Positions 26,844-35,919 of a stretch of 64,000 nucleotides of DNA are shown here, in pieces. The position numbers and the translations under genes were made by a program. The DNA lies in assembly GCF_033971905.1 (NCBI RefSeq), contig NZ_JALBUT010000001.1, forward strand, positions 62,001-126,000, read 5' to 3'. Each line of letters begins with the position of its first letter. Position 1 is the stretch's first letter. The stretch is from Intestinicryptomonas porci. GTDB taxonomy: Bacteria; Verrucomicrobiota; Verrucomicrobiia; Opitutales; Intestinicryptomonadaceae. The notes under the pieces are model-generated. The model had not been told where the DNA came from. It saw only the letters and a list, made by a program, of their open reading frames with translations, and made no database searches.

Positions 26844-28559
26844 ATGTTTAATATGATGGTAAAAAATTTTTTCGGGGCGGCTTTGGCAAGCGCGGCGGTT
26901 TTCTTGTGCTCTTGCTCGGACGGCAAGGCGAGCGCAAACGGGGACTATGTGAAGGCTTCGGAAACGCTTGAAAAGGCATTGTCGCTTTTTGACTGCGGAA
27001 ATTACGCAGAAGCCGCCAAGCTTGCGAAAGAGGCTGATGAAAAAGTTTCGGGGATTTTGAAAAAGCATCCCGAAAGCGATGTCGCGTTTAAAATCGTTTC
27101 TGACGACAATTTAAATTTGGGGGATGTAAAATATTCAAACTTCAAAAAAAGTATTTTGCCTAAATTAAGCATCGCGGCAGATCCCGATTTTGCGGAAATT
27201 GACATCGCATTTGCAATCGCCTTGTTTAACGGCGGCTGTTTGGACTTGGTTTCTTTGATAAATGACGATGTTAAAAATAATCCAAGCAAGGCAAAGTCGG
27301 AGCGCGCGGAAAATATTTATGACAAGCTTTTGAGCGATGTTTATCCGCAAGGCGATTCTAAAAACACAGAGGCGCGCGCAATAATTTTAAAATCAAAAGA
27401 ATGCTTGAAAGAATTGCCGCCGAAAAAAGAAACCGCTGAAAAACGCGATGCGCGGGTTTCGACAAGCCGCGCTTTTGCCGCGCCATTGCCGCAGATTAAG
27501 GATTCGCAAAAGTTTTTGAAAGAAGCGGAAAAAAACGCGTCGATGGCAAACTACAATTTGGAGGCGTCCAAGGCTCTCTTGGAGGCGTCTAAATTCGTAG
27601 GTAAAACTTCCGCCGAATTTGAAGCGTTTTCAAAAAATTTGAAGGTTGCGCTTTCAAACGTAAAAAAAATCAGCTCGAAAAAATTGCGCATTCCAGCATT
27701 GAAAAACATAATTTTGGCGATGTCGCAAATAGGGCTTAATGCGGACGCCTTAATGGAAGTCGAAACAAATTCGGATTGCGCGGATATGAGGCAGGACTGC
27801 TATGCCGCCATATCGCAAAATCTCATGCTCTCTGGCAATTTAAAGGATGCGGAAGCTGTGATGAAAAAAATAGAAAACCCGAGAACGAAAAACATTTTCT
27901 ACGCTTGCTTGGCTGAATCTTTTCTTGAAAGGAAAGATTTTGCTTCCGCCTTGCGAATTTCAAATGAAATAAAAAGCGGCGCGATGGAGTCTAAAATTCT
28001 GTTGGAGCAGGCTGTCGATTTGTGGGATTCCGACAATGGCAAGGCTCTCGAAATTTTGGCAAAGATAAATCCGCAAGGGTTGGCATTTGCCGACTTGGAT
28101 AAATTGAGAAATGCAGCAAGCATTCCTCTGAATGGCGCATCGAATTTGCCTGCCGCAAGATATGTTGAAGTGGCAAGGCTTTTGGCGAAGTCAAACAAAG
28201 ACGCGGCATTGAAGTGGCTTGGCATCGGCGTTGCGCTTTCTGCGAACGCCAAGGGCAAAGACTCGGTTTTAATGGCGGGGGAAATTTGCGGTGTCTTGAT
28301 TTTCATAAATCCCAAAGACGCTGTTTTGTATGCGCAAAAAATGCGCGGTATTTTGGCTTTTGACGACATAAAAAAACTTGCCTTTTCCGCGATGGAAATC
28401 GGCGCAAAAGAAGAGTCTTTGGAATTTTTCAAAATGGCGTCATCTAAGGTATTGAAGCCAAAAGACGCCGTATCTCTTGCTTATGCAATGCAAACCTCAA
28501 ACATTTCAAGAGACAAGGTTATCGAAACTTTAAAACCCCATTTGCCCAAATTCAATTAA
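26844..28559 (+). CDS. Putative lipoprotein with helical repeats
   Basis: A 571-residue protein of unknown function. The start ATG 26844 (AAAGGCGG upstream) gives a lipoprotein signal, VKNFFGAALASAAVFLCSC, with a lipobox-like LCSC. The rest is largely alpha-helical, with TPR-like segments (LEKALSLFDCGNYAEAAKLA, LEASKALLEASKFVGKTS, NLMLSGNLKDAEAVMKKI and AESFLERKDFASALRISNEI). An in-frame upstream start at 26814 would bury the signal and is rejected. It abuts thiD without a gap, so the two are likely co-transcribed. Confidence 0.78.
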   Translation: MFNMMVKNFFGAALASAAVFLCSCSDGKASANGDYVKASETLEKALSLFDCGNYAEAAKLAKEADEKVSGILKKHPESDVAFKIVSDDNLNLGDVKYSNFKKSILPKLSIAADPDFAEIDIAFAIALFNGGCLDLVSLINDDVKNNPSKAKSERAENIYDKLLSDVYPQGDSKNTEARAIILKSKECLKELPPKKETAEKRDARVSTSRAFAAPLPQIKDSQKFLKEAEKNASMANYNLEASKALLEASKFVGKTSAEFEAFSKNLKVALSNVKKISSKKLRIPALKNIILAMSQIGLNADALMEVETNSDCADMRQDCYAAISQNLMLSGNLKDAEAVMKKIENPRTKNIFYACLAESFLERKDFASALRISNEIKSGAMESKILLEQAVDLWDSDNGKALEILAKINPQGLAFADLDKLRNAASIPLNGASNLPAARYVEVARLLAKSNKDAALKWLGIGVALSANAKGKDSVLMAGEICGVLIFINPKDAVLYAQKMRGILAFDDIKKLAFSAMEIGAKEESLEFFKMASSKVLKPKDAVSLAYAMQTSNISRDKVIETLKPHLPKFN

Positions 28560-29342
28560 ATGAAAGCTGCAATGACAGTCGCAGGTTCGGATTCCGGCGC
28601 GGGCGCGGGCATTCAAGCCGACATATTTGCCATTGCAAGCCAGGGGGTTTTTGCGACGAGCGCGGTTGCGGCTCTTACCGCGCAAAACCCAAGCGGAGTC
28701 CGCTCGATTTTTCCTGTTTCCGCGGATTTTTTGACCGCGCAAATGGAGAGCGTTTGCGAGTATTTCAAGCCGTGCGCGGCGAAATGCGGAATGATGTTCA
28801 ATGCGGAGCTTGTAAACGCCGCGGCTGATTTTTTCGGGAAACACCGCGAAATTAAATTGGTTGTCGATCCCGTAATGATTTCAACGAGCGGAACAAAATT
28901 ATTGTCGGACGGCGCGGTTTTTGCGCTTACCGCCCGCCTCATGCCTCTTGCAGTTTTATCGACTCCCAATTTGGACGAGGCGTGTTTTCTCTTAAACTGC
29001 GCAAAGATAGATTCTTCAAATTTAGAGAAATCGGCAGTCCGCCTTTCCGAGATGTTAGGATCTCCCGTTTTGCTTAAAGGGGGGCATTTGCATGGCGACG
29101 AAATAATTGACGTTCTCGCTGAAAACGGGGAAGTTTCGCTATTTAAATCAAAACGCGTTTTGGGCGTTGATACCCACGGTAGCGGATGCACTTTGAGCGC
29201 AACAATTGCCGCCCGCCTTGCTCTTGGGGACGGATTGAAAGATGCTGTTGCGTCCTCCCGCGATTATCTGCTGCGTTCGATGGAAAAATCATTGTCAGTT
29301 GCGGGCAAGCGTTTCATAAATCATTTTCCGAATAAAAAATGA
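28560..29342 (+). CDS. thiD: Hydroxymethylpyrimidine/phosphomethylpyrimidine kinase
   Basis: Ribokinase-like enzyme that phosphorylates HMP and HMP-P in thiamine synthesis or salvage, 260 aa. Signatures are the N-terminal MTVAGSDSGAGAGIQADI, TALTAQNPSGV-like (AALTAQNPSGVRSI), VVDPVMISTSGTKLL, TPNLDEACFLL and the catalytic VDTHGSGCTLSATIAARLAL (DTHGSGC). The gene overlaps radC by 4 bp (ATGA). No other thiamine genes or TPP-riboswitch are apparent nearby. Confidence 0.94.
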   Translation: MKAAMTVAGSDSGAGAGIQADIFAIASQGVFATSAVAALTAQNPSGVRSIFPVSADFLTAQMESVCEYFKPCAAKCGMMFNAELVNAAADFFGKHREIKLVVDPVMISTSGTKLLSDGAVFALTARLMPLAVLSTPNLDEACFLLNCAKIDSSNLEKSAVRLSEMLGSPVLLKGGHLHGDEIIDVLAENGEVSLFKSKRVLGVDTHGSGCTLSATIAARLALGDGLKDAVASSRDYLLRSMEKSLSVAGKRFINHFPNKK

Positions 29343-30115
29343 ACGACAAAAGTTCAGACAATTTGGGGCACCGCCTGCGCTTGCGCGACAGATTTTTAAA
29401 CGGCGGCGTTTCGGCGCTTGCGGAATATGAGATTGTCGAGCTTGTGCTTATGTTTGCCATTCCGCGCAAGGACGTAAAGCCAATCGCCAAAAAGCTCATT
29501 CAAAAATACGGCGGATTAAAGCAGATACTTAACGCGGATAAAAATGAGCTTATGGGCATCGAAGGGCTTGGCGAGCATAGCGTCTGCCTCATAAAGCTTA
29601 TGCGCGACTTGATTCCGCTTTACCATTTGCAGACTCTGGAAAAAACGCCAATAGAACTCGACAGCGTTGACAAGCTGATTGAATTTTTCAGGGCGAGAAT
29701 AGAAGGGATTAAAAACGAGGTTCTCGAAATGGCGTGTTTTGACAGCGAGCTCAGGCTAATCGAAAATGGGGCAATAAGGCTTTTTGAGGGCAGTTCAAAC
29801 ACTGCAAAAGCGGATATCCGCAGGATTATCGAAATTGCGATAAAATTTGGAGCTTCGTCAATAGTTATTGCGCACAACCATCCGAACGGGGACGCAAGAC
29901 CGTCGTATGAGGACATTGCGTTCACGCGCAAGCTTTCTCTCGCATGCCGACCCATCGCTCTCAATTTCATCGAGCATTTGATTGTCGCCAAAAACGCGAC
30001 GTTTTCTTTCAGGCGCGACGGCTATTTTGATTCTTTGTACGGCACGTCAGTTCCGGAAGATTGCGGCGACGAAATTTCAAATGTCGCAAGCCCCGTCAAA
30101 CGTTTAAAAATTTAA
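29339..30115 (+). CDS. radC: RadC family JAB-domain protein
   Basis: A 258-residue protein with the RadC layout: an N-terminal UPF0758 helix-hairpin-helix region (HRLRLRDRFLNGGVSALAEY, then IEGLGEHSV) and a C-terminal JAB/MPN+ domain with a metal site, IVIAHNHPNGDARPSYEDI (HxH...S...D). RadC is often linked to DNA repair by name but its function is not established. The ATG overlaps the thiD stop, and tsaD follows 4 bp later. Confidence 0.92.
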   Translation: MNDKSSDNLGHRLRLRDRFLNGGVSALAEYEIVELVLMFAIPRKDVKPIAKKLIQKYGGLKQILNADKNELMGIEGLGEHSVCLIKLMRDLIPLYHLQTLEKTPIELDSVDKLIEFFRARIEGIKNEVLEMACFDSELRLIENGAIRLFEGSSNTAKADIRRIIEIAIKFGASSIVIAHNHPNGDARPSYEDIAFTRKLSLACRPIALNFIEHLIVAKNATFSFRRDGYFDSLYGTSVPEDCGDEISNVASPVKRLKI

Positions 30116-30119
30116 GAAG

Positions 30120-31166
30120 ATGGAAACGATTTTTGCAATAGAGAGCTCTTGCGACGAATCGGCAGTTGCCGTTTTCAATTCGGAAATCGGCGTTGTGTCG
30201 AACATGATACATACCCAGATTGACCTCCATGCGCTTTACGGCGGCGTGGTTCCCGACTTGGCAAGCACGGAGCATCTGAAAAAACTTCCGCATCTGATTG
30301 GCGCGGCTTTAAATAGCGATGGCTTCGACATCGAAAAAATAGATAAAATTGTCGCGACTTCGGGCCCGGGGCTTGCAAACTGCCTTGCAATCGGGATTTC
30401 TTGCGCGAGTGCGCTTTCCATTGCCCTTGGCAAAGAATTGCGCGGCGTAAACCACCTGCGCGGTCATGCCTATTCTCCGTTTATTTCCGAGCACGCCAAA
30501 AATCCGCGCGATTTCAAGCGCAGGTATTTGGAAGAGCTTTTGCCGCATATCGGGCTTTTGGTTTCGGGCGGCAACTCTATTCTTTTTGAAATCGGCAAAA
30601 ACGCAAAAATGTCGCTTATTTGCGAGACTTTGGACGACGCGGCGGGCGAGGCTCTGGATAAGGGCGCAAAGCTTCTCGGAATGGCTTATCCCGGGGCTCC
30701 CATGCTTGAAAAAACCGCACTTGGTGGAGACAAAAAAAAGTTCGATTTTCCCAAAGGCTCAAACCGTCCGCCATCCGAAGATCCCGATTTCAGCTTTTCG
30801 GGATTGAAGACTTCGCTTAGATATTTTTTGGAAAAGCGCGGCGGGGCGGGGGAAGATTTAAAGGATATTTGCGCAAGCTACCAGTATGCGGTTGTGGAGC
30901 AGTTGCGCAAGAGGTGCGAATACTTTTTGTCGAAAAAATCCTACAAGAGTTTCGGGCTTTCGGGGGGAGTTGCAAATAATCTTACGCTTCGCGACGCCTT
31001 GGAGCGCACGGCAAAAAAATACCGCGCAAAATTTTTGCCCGCCGAAAGAAAGTATTGCGGAGACAACGCCGCAATGATTGCCTTTGCGGCTTATATCGAC
31101 CCCGATTCATGCTTTAAATCGGAAGCGAACACATTGAAACTCGAACCATCGCGTCCGCTTGCTTAG
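30120..31166 (+). CDS. tsaD: tRNA N6-adenosine threonylcarbamoyltransferase
   Basis: Transfers threonylcarbamoyl to A37 of ANN-decoding tRNAs. The 348-residue product shows the Kae1/TsaD motifs AIESSCDESAVAVF, HxxLYGGVVPDLAS-like (LHALYGGVVPDLASTEHL), GPGLANCLAIGISCASALS, NHLRGHAYSP, LVSGGNSILFE and FGLSGGVANNLTLRDAL, with YCGDNAAMIA near the C-terminus. Last gene of the (+) cluster; the integrase remnant on the opposite strand overlaps its stop. Confidence 0.95.
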   Translation: METIFAIESSCDESAVAVFNSEIGVVSNMIHTQIDLHALYGGVVPDLASTEHLKKLPHLIGAALNSDGFDIEKIDKIVATSGPGLANCLAIGISCASALSIALGKELRGVNHLRGHAYSPFISEHAKNPRDFKRRYLEELLPHIGLLVSGGNSILFEIGKNAKMSLICETLDDAAGEALDKGAKLLGMAYPGAPMLEKTALGGDKKKFDFPKGSNRPPSEDPDFSFSGLKTSLRYFLEKRGGAGEDLKDICASYQYAVVEQLRKRCEYFLSKKSYKSFGLSGGVANNLTLRDALERTAKKYRAKFLPAERKYCGDNAAMIAFAAYIDPDSCFKSEANTLKLEPSRPLA

Positions 31167-31501
31167 CCGAAGAACTCTTTGGCGTCGGCTTTTGAGATGT
31201 TTTGCATATTGACGTATCGGGAGCGGAGAAGGGATAGGTCGCGGTGCTCCATATTGAGCCGAAGGTGTGGGAGGTCGGAGTATCTTTTCGTAAAGTAGCT
31301 TGCGTAGGTATGTCGAAGAACATCTTGCACCCACAAGCCCCTTAAATCCCGAATTATCCCGAATCGGTTTCCACTTCGCCGATTTCGTGGAGAGAGGAAA
31401 TCTGTCTCTCTTTCAAGCAAAATATTCTTTAACTTCGGGCAAATTTCGACATGTCGAATGCCGCCCGTCTTGGAGCACAAGCACTCCCAATTCAAAGTCA
31501 T
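31163..31501 (-). pseudogene. Tyrosine recombinase (integrase) C-terminal remnant
   Basis: A 112-residue ORF matching only the catalytic C-terminus of phage-type integrases. It shows DVLRHTYASYFTKRYSDL (the HxxR-type box II with its preceding leucine) and MEHRDLSLLRSRYVNMQNIS, equivalent to the GH...T...Y(tyrosine) region; the RHVEICPKLKNILL part is also typical. The N-terminal DNA-binding and core regions are absent, and upstream frames have stops. It is a decayed remnant and a marker for past site-specific insertion beside tsaD. Confidence 0.7.
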
Positions 31502-31720
31502 TTATCGGACTTCTTTCCATTGCTTGTAGATACGAATTTTTATCGACATCTTGCCAATTTATTACTTCCTAAAAAAGGTAGTTTCTCGCAGATGACATTG
31601 TTGAAAATTGTGCATAGACCTAAAGTCATAGAGAGTTTCCATGAAGTAAATTAATGGTGTCAAAATCAAAACAGGTGGATTTTTCGTTTATAATAGCATC
31701 GTTCCTTCTAAGTACACAAA
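31502..31720. other. Intergenic stretch upstream of the integrase remnant
   Basis: About 220 bases with no recognised gene. One opposite-strand frame contains MSIKIRIYKQWKEVR before a stop just before the integrase remnant, possibly the eroded upstream part of the same gene. No attachment site could be identified by eye. Confidence 0.3.
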
Positions 31721-31747
31721 AAAAGAGCTTTTTTTGAAAGCTCTTTA
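31720..31747 (-). terminator. Rho-independent terminator of the esterase gene
   Basis: AAAGAGC (31722-31728) pairs with GCTCTTT (31740-31746). Read on the minus strand it is followed by a run of T, just beyond the stop at 31762. Confidence 0.8.
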
Positions 31748-31761
31748 AATTTTATTATCTA

Positions 31762-33243
31762 TTACTTTGTAATAGGTTCTTCAAACGGGCTTGCAGGTAA
31801 GTCGCCGGAATTATATAGATTTACATCAGGGTCGGCTTCCCAAGCGTATCTTACAAATTGAGGATCTGTAATTCCATTTGGAATTTTTACCTTAACGCTT
31901 GATTTTGTAGCGATTTTTGCACTTGCTTTTACGAACTTTTTGTCGCTACCGGCCACTTCAAAGCAATTTACTTCTTTGCCGTCACCTTTAAGTTTCAAGC
32001 CCTTGTATGTGTTCTTGAATTTAACTTCTACATTGTCACCTTTTAGTTTTAAAGTATCAGGCATTGGTGAACGAGAAACAAGTTTTTTACCGTAATTATC
32101 TGCCAAAACCATACGCGACAAACGGTCAACCACCATGGTTTTATCGCGCGGGTGCAGGTCAATTTCGTTGCCGTCAATAGTAATTGCAACTCCTGTGTTT
32201 GGAACGATATCGGCAAGCTTGCGTTGAACGTCACGAGTTTTTGGCCAGTGATTTTCTTTATAGTCAGGTAACTGAACTGAATATATTGGCAATTTTGGAT
32301 TTTCAAAAATTTCACGCATCATCTTTGCGTAGTATGGGAAAAGCTTGATATAGTTTTCCGGACCGGAATTCATTTCACCTTGATACCACAATACACCACG
32401 AATTGAATATGGGATAATCGGGTTTATCATTGCATTATATGAATTTGATGGGCGACTTTCATAATTTAAGCGGGGGAAACGGAGTGTTGCCCTGTCTTTA
32501 TGCGCGTCCCAACGCTTTACGTCGTCATTATGCCAGCTTCTGCAAGTATTTAAAAGCTTTTTTGCGTGTTCTGTCATGCCGGCTTCCGCGATAGCTTTTT
32601 CATTCATCCAAGTTTCAAGGTTTGCGCCACCATAAGCTACGGAAATTACACCGATAGGCACATCTAATTCAGCATACATTTTTTGCGCAAACAAAGTTAG
32701 AAGAACTGAAACATCTCTTGTAATTTCGTAATTGTCGCGATGATATTTTTTCCAACCCGCAGATTCCGGCAAATTATGCATATCTTCAGGAACCGGTGAG
32801 CCATGCGCTTTAATTAAGAAGTAGCGTATATTTGCAGGAATTTTTGGGTCTTTTGCGACATTATCAAGTTCTTTGACGTGGCGCATTTGAAATTCCATAT
32901 TGCTTTGCCCTGAGCCTAACCAAACTTCGCCTACAAGAACATCTCTAAAAATAATTTTATTTATGCCTTGTACGACTAAATCTACGCCATCTTTAACATA
33001 TTTTTGAGCGGGTAAATCAACACGCCAATAGCCGTTATCGTCGGCAACGGCCGAGGCATTTGTGCCCATAAATTCGACACTTACCTTTTCGCCCTTATCA
33101 GCAGTGCCCCAAACTCTAATTGGTACATTTGCCTGCAAGACCATATTATCAGTAAAAATTCCCGCTGGTTTAACTTCGGCAAAAAGAGAACTTCCTACAC
33201 CGATTAAAACTAACGCCCCCATAAGTAGATTATTAATTTTCAT
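31762..33243 (-). CDS. Secreted sialate O-acetylesterase
   Basis: SGNH/GDSL-type esterase that removes O-acetyl groups from sialic acids or related glycans, 493 aa. The signal peptide is MKINNLLMGALVLIGVGSSLFA. An N-terminal beta domain (FTDNMVLQANVPIRVWGTAD) precedes the catalytic WLGSGQSNMEFQM (GQSNM with the nucleophile Ser). Further blocks are VAYGGANLETWM, VLWYQGEMNS and DLHPRDK (catalytic Asp-His region). By eye it is poorer in GC than neighbouring core genes, consistent with transfer. It may release acetylated host glycans. Confidence 0.93.
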   Translation of the reverse strand: MKINNLLMGALVLIGVGSSLFAEVKPAGIFTDNMVLQANVPIRVWGTADKGEKVSVEFMGTNASAVADDNGYWRVDLPAQKYVKDGVDLVVQGINKIIFRDVLVGEVWLGSGQSNMEFQMRHVKELDNVAKDPKIPANIRYFLIKAHGSPVPEDMHNLPESAGWKKYHRDNYEITRDVSVLLTLFAQKMYAELDVPIGVISVAYGGANLETWMNEKAIAEAGMTEHAKKLLNTCRSWHNDDVKRWDAHKDRATLRFPRLNYESRPSNSYNAMINPIIPYSIRGVLWYQGEMNSGPENYIKLFPYYAKMMREIFENPKLPIYSVQLPDYKENHWPKTRDVQRKLADIVPNTGVAITIDGNEIDLHPRDKTMVVDRLSRMVLADNYGKKLVSRSPMPDTLKLKGDNVEVKFKNTYKGLKLKGDGKEVNCFEVAGSDKKFVKASAKIATKSSVKVKIPNGITDPQFVRYAWEADPDVNLYNSGDLPASPFEEPITK

Positions 33244-33354
33244 AATGTTATTAAAATTTTAAAAAACAAATTTTTTAGTCAAGTTTTATTTAGATTGCTC
33301 TTTTGTTTTTATAAATATTACAAATTATGCAATTTTACGAAAAATTGTACAAAT

Positions 33355-34539
33355 TTATTTGCCCGAAATTACATTTACACCCGCGTCTTTTAGAATTTTT
33401 ACGGCCGGTGAATTCGCAGGCAAAACTTTTACCGGAATTTTTCTTTCAACAATTTTTGCAAAGCTTAAAGTCGCGTCAATTTCCGGATTGCGCAGCAAAA
33501 TGCTTTCAAATCTGTCTGAATATTTTTCAGCAAAAGCAAGAGCCAAATTTGCGTCTTTACCTGAAAAATCAATGGCAATTTTGCGAGATAAACCAAATCT
33601 TTCTACGCCGTAAAAATAAAATTCGTTAGACCAATCAAGGGCTTCGTGCATTCTCTTGCTCCTTGTTGGAGTTTTCCAAAACATAAGTTGATAGCCTGCT
33701 TCAAGCAATTTTTTATATTCAGGTGTGAGTTTTTCAAAGTCATTTGCAATCCATAGCCAAGACTTTGTTTTATTTGCTTGCTTTGGGTAAACAACGCTCA
33801 AAGTGTCAAGACGCATAGGCATATCAAGGCGCACAAAACCGCTTTCGTTAAATTTTTTGCCACGAATAGGCTCTAACTTTGGCGGATTTTTACCAGTCAA
33901 TACTTTGTAAAGAATACCTGACATTCTCATTGCGCCGGCTTCATTTGGGTGGACGCCGTCAGATAACAATTCACCATGCCCTTCGAACATTGTATGAAGG
34001 TCGATTAGCTTCAACTTTTCAAGTTTTGCCACTTTTTTTACGGCATCGCAAACATCAGTATGTACGACTTCTTCTGTAATTCCCCAAGCAGGTCTTGAAA
34101 CATACATTGGTGTGCATAGATAGATTTTGGGATTGGTTTCAAGATTTTTGAAGCTTGAAATCATCTCGCGCATATTGGGTATAAATTCGTCTTTATACTG
34201 CCAATTTTGAGGCTTAGAGTCATTCGTGCCAAGCTTTATAATTACGATATCCGGATTGAATTTGATTGCATTTTTGTAGTTGCCATCAACCCAATATGGA
34301 TAGTCGCCCTTCTTTAGCAAGGTTCTGCCACTTGAACCGAAGTTTTTAACTTCAAACTTGCTACCAAGCATTTCTTGCAGGACAGATGGATATGTATCCA
34401 TTTCCTTGTTTTTTATACCATTACCTGCTGTAATGCTATCACCTACGCAGGCAACCCTGGTTATTTTTTGCGCTGCAAAGCTCGTGCAAAATGCGCAAAG
34501 TAATACATATACCCCCAAAATAAATATACATCTTTTCAT
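33355..34539 (-). CDS. Secreted SGNH/GDSL hydrolase with an extra C-terminal domain
   Basis: A 394-residue protein. The signal peptide begins at ATG 34539 (MKRCIFILGVYVLLCAFCTS); the longer ORF from 34563 would put a charged extension before it. The GDSL domain covers about residues 30-215 with block I VACVGDSITAGNG, block III KLGTNDSK and block V SDGVHPNEAGA (catalytic Asp-His). The remaining ~180 residues (RLDMPMRLDTLSVVYPKQAN onward) have an alpha/beta character with HEALDWSNEFYFYGVERFG, not recognised with certainty. It is next to the sialate esterase and has a similar AT-richer composition. Confidence 0.85.
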   Translation of the reverse strand: MKRCIFILGVYVLLCAFCTSFAAQKITRVACVGDSITAGNGIKNKEMDTYPSVLQEMLGSKFEVKNFGSSGRTLLKKGDYPYWVDGNYKNAIKFNPDIVIIKLGTNDSKPQNWQYKDEFIPNMREMISSFKNLETNPKIYLCTPMYVSRPAWGITEEVVHTDVCDAVKKVAKLEKLKLIDLHTMFEGHGELLSDGVHPNEAGAMRMSGILYKVLTGKNPPKLEPIRGKKFNESGFVRLDMPMRLDTLSVVYPKQANKTKSWLWIANDFEKLTPEYKKLLEAGYQLMFWKTPTRSKRMHEALDWSNEFYFYGVERFGLSRKIAIDFSGKDANLALAFAEKYSDRFESILLRNPEIDATLSFAKIVERKIPVKVLPANSPAVKILKDAGVNVISGK

Positions 34540-34568
34540 AGAAAAATATTTTCTTAAATTCACATTTA

Positions 34569-34574
34569 AGTCAA
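34569..34574 (-). promoter_or_regulatory. -35-like TTGACT box before the SGNH hydrolase gene
   Basis: TTGACT on the minus strand, 30 bases before the ATG at 34539. An AAATAT -10-like hexamer follows at 17-bp spacing. The same CTTGACT box precedes the sialate esterase (33277-33282) and the PEP-CTERM genes. Confidence 0.35.
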
Positions 34575-34639
34575 GATTTCATCAGTCTATAAAACAAATT
34601 GCCATGCTTTAATTTGTAGAATACACACTAATCTTCGTC

Positions 34640-34870
34640 AAGGGCTCTGCGTAGCAGATTTAAATTCGCAAACAAAGTTTACGATAGCCGATGGATCTTC
34701 CTTTAAATTTGAGGACGGGGCAAAACTCGTAATAAATTTGGAAGATTTCGATTGGTCTGAATTAAATTCAGAAACGTTAAAATTTTCAGCTATGAATTGG
34801 AATGGTGTTTCCAAAATTATAGGAATAGGTGGTAATCGGGGCGTTTGCGTTTGCAGTTTATCGCAGAAGA
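34640..34870 (+). pseudogene. Decayed fragment of a surface protein
   Basis: In one + frame, open from about 34646, the translation reads LNSQTKFTIADGSSFKFEDG, then AKLVINLEDFDWSELNSETL, a strand-rich pattern like the C-terminal region of PEP-CTERM/autotransporter-like proteins in this window (compare DGLTTVSVIGG and FTNLLWDESWG of the gene at 62936). It has no start codon in context, no tail motif and no upstream gene. An ORF from 34738 covers only its end. Confidence 0.35.
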
Positions 34871-34895
34871 AAGTAGCGGTAAAAGTTATTGCAAA

Positions 34896-34926
34896 AACGC
34901 GCGGTTATGAAATCGCGCGTTTTTTG
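34896..34926. terminator. Bidirectional terminator between fragment and lgt
   Basis: AACGCGCG (34896-34903) pairs with CGCGCGTT (34914-34921). T runs flank it on the + strand and A runs on the other side, so it can serve lgt on the minus strand. Confidence 0.8.
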
Positions 34927-34942
34927 TTTTATAAATCCTGCT

Positions 34943-35785
34943 TTATTTTGCGTTTTTCTTTTTGGTTTTCGCAATGGCGATGAAAACAATTCCCAGTACC
35001 AAGCAGAATATTGAAAAAAACGTTCCGCGACTAAGACCCATTATGAGGCTTACTCCGACGTCGGGTTCGCGGAAAATTTCGCACACGATTCTTGCGATTG
35101 CGTACAGTATGAAAAACTCTCCCGCGATTTGTCCTGCGGGCGGTTTCGACTTCCAAAAGCGGAATTGCAAAATCGCAAAAATCAAAAGTCCCTCCGCAAA
35201 CGCTTCGTAAAGTTGCGACGGATGGCGCGGCGCGATTTCGGAAATCGGTTTTGACGGGTCGCTATTTGGGAAAATCATAGCCCACGGCGCGTTTGAGACT
35301 TTGCCCCACAATTCCCCGTTTACGAAGTTTGCAATTCTTCCCAAAAATATCCCGGGGGTTGAGACGAGCGCGACCAAGTCGGCGATTTTTAAAAACGGCG
35401 TTTTATGGATTTTTGAGAACAGCGCAAGTGCTATTGCAACTCCTATAAAGCCTCCGTGGCTTGCCATTCCGCCGTTCATTATCATGAATACGCTTACGGG
35501 GTCCGACACAAATCTGTCGAAGTCGTAAAATAGCATGTAGCCGAGCCTTCCGCCTATTATTATGCCGAACACAAGATACGTCAAAAGCGACGAGGTCTCG
35601 TCGGGGTTTAGTGGCGAGCGGCCTTTTTTGTAGTACAAATTAAGCAGCCAAAGCCCGATTAAAAAGCCCGCGAGGTATGCCAGCCCGTACCAGCGTATGC
35701 CCTCCAAAAACCAGCCGTCGGGAAAGCGTACCGCGAAAGGGTCGAGGTTCACGACGTAATGCGCCATGGGAAAAATCGTTTCCAT
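34943..35785 (-). CDS. lgt: Prolipoprotein diacylglyceryl transferase
   Basis: Membrane enzyme that adds diacylglycerol to the lipobox cysteine of prolipoproteins, 280 aa with about seven transmembrane segments. The family signature is GRIANFVNGELWG with the invariant Arg/Asn. Also seen are RWYGLAYLAGFLIG, the essential His/Gly region MASHGGFIGVAIAL, RHPSQLYEAFAEG and RIVCEIFREPD. The second methionine (MAHYVVNLD) is an alternative start. Confidence 0.95.
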   Translation of the reverse strand: METIFPMAHYVVNLDPFAVRFPDGWFLEGIRWYGLAYLAGFLIGLWLLNLYYKKGRSPLNPDETSSLLTYLVFGIIIGGRLGYMLFYDFDRFVSDPVSVFMIMNGGMASHGGFIGVAIALALFSKIHKTPFLKIADLVALVSTPGIFLGRIANFVNGELWGKVSNAPWAMIFPNSDPSKPISEIAPRHPSQLYEAFAEGLLIFAILQFRFWKSKPPAGQIAGEFFILYAIARIVCEIFREPDVGVSLIMGLSRGTFFSIFCLVLGIVFIAIAKTKKKNAK

Positions 35786-35919
35786 ATATAAAATCTTCTT
35801 GTTTTTACTTTTGATAAAAACGCGGAAAGGGCAAGTTTTTTATGGGTGAATTTTTCAAAATAAGGTTTGAACTTGGAGATGTCGGGGCTAATATTTTTTT
35901 TCAAATTGTTTTTAATGAT

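Noticed and set aside
34738..34983. 81-residue ORF as a real gene
   Set aside because: It is the tail of a decayed frame and runs through the terminator into lgt.
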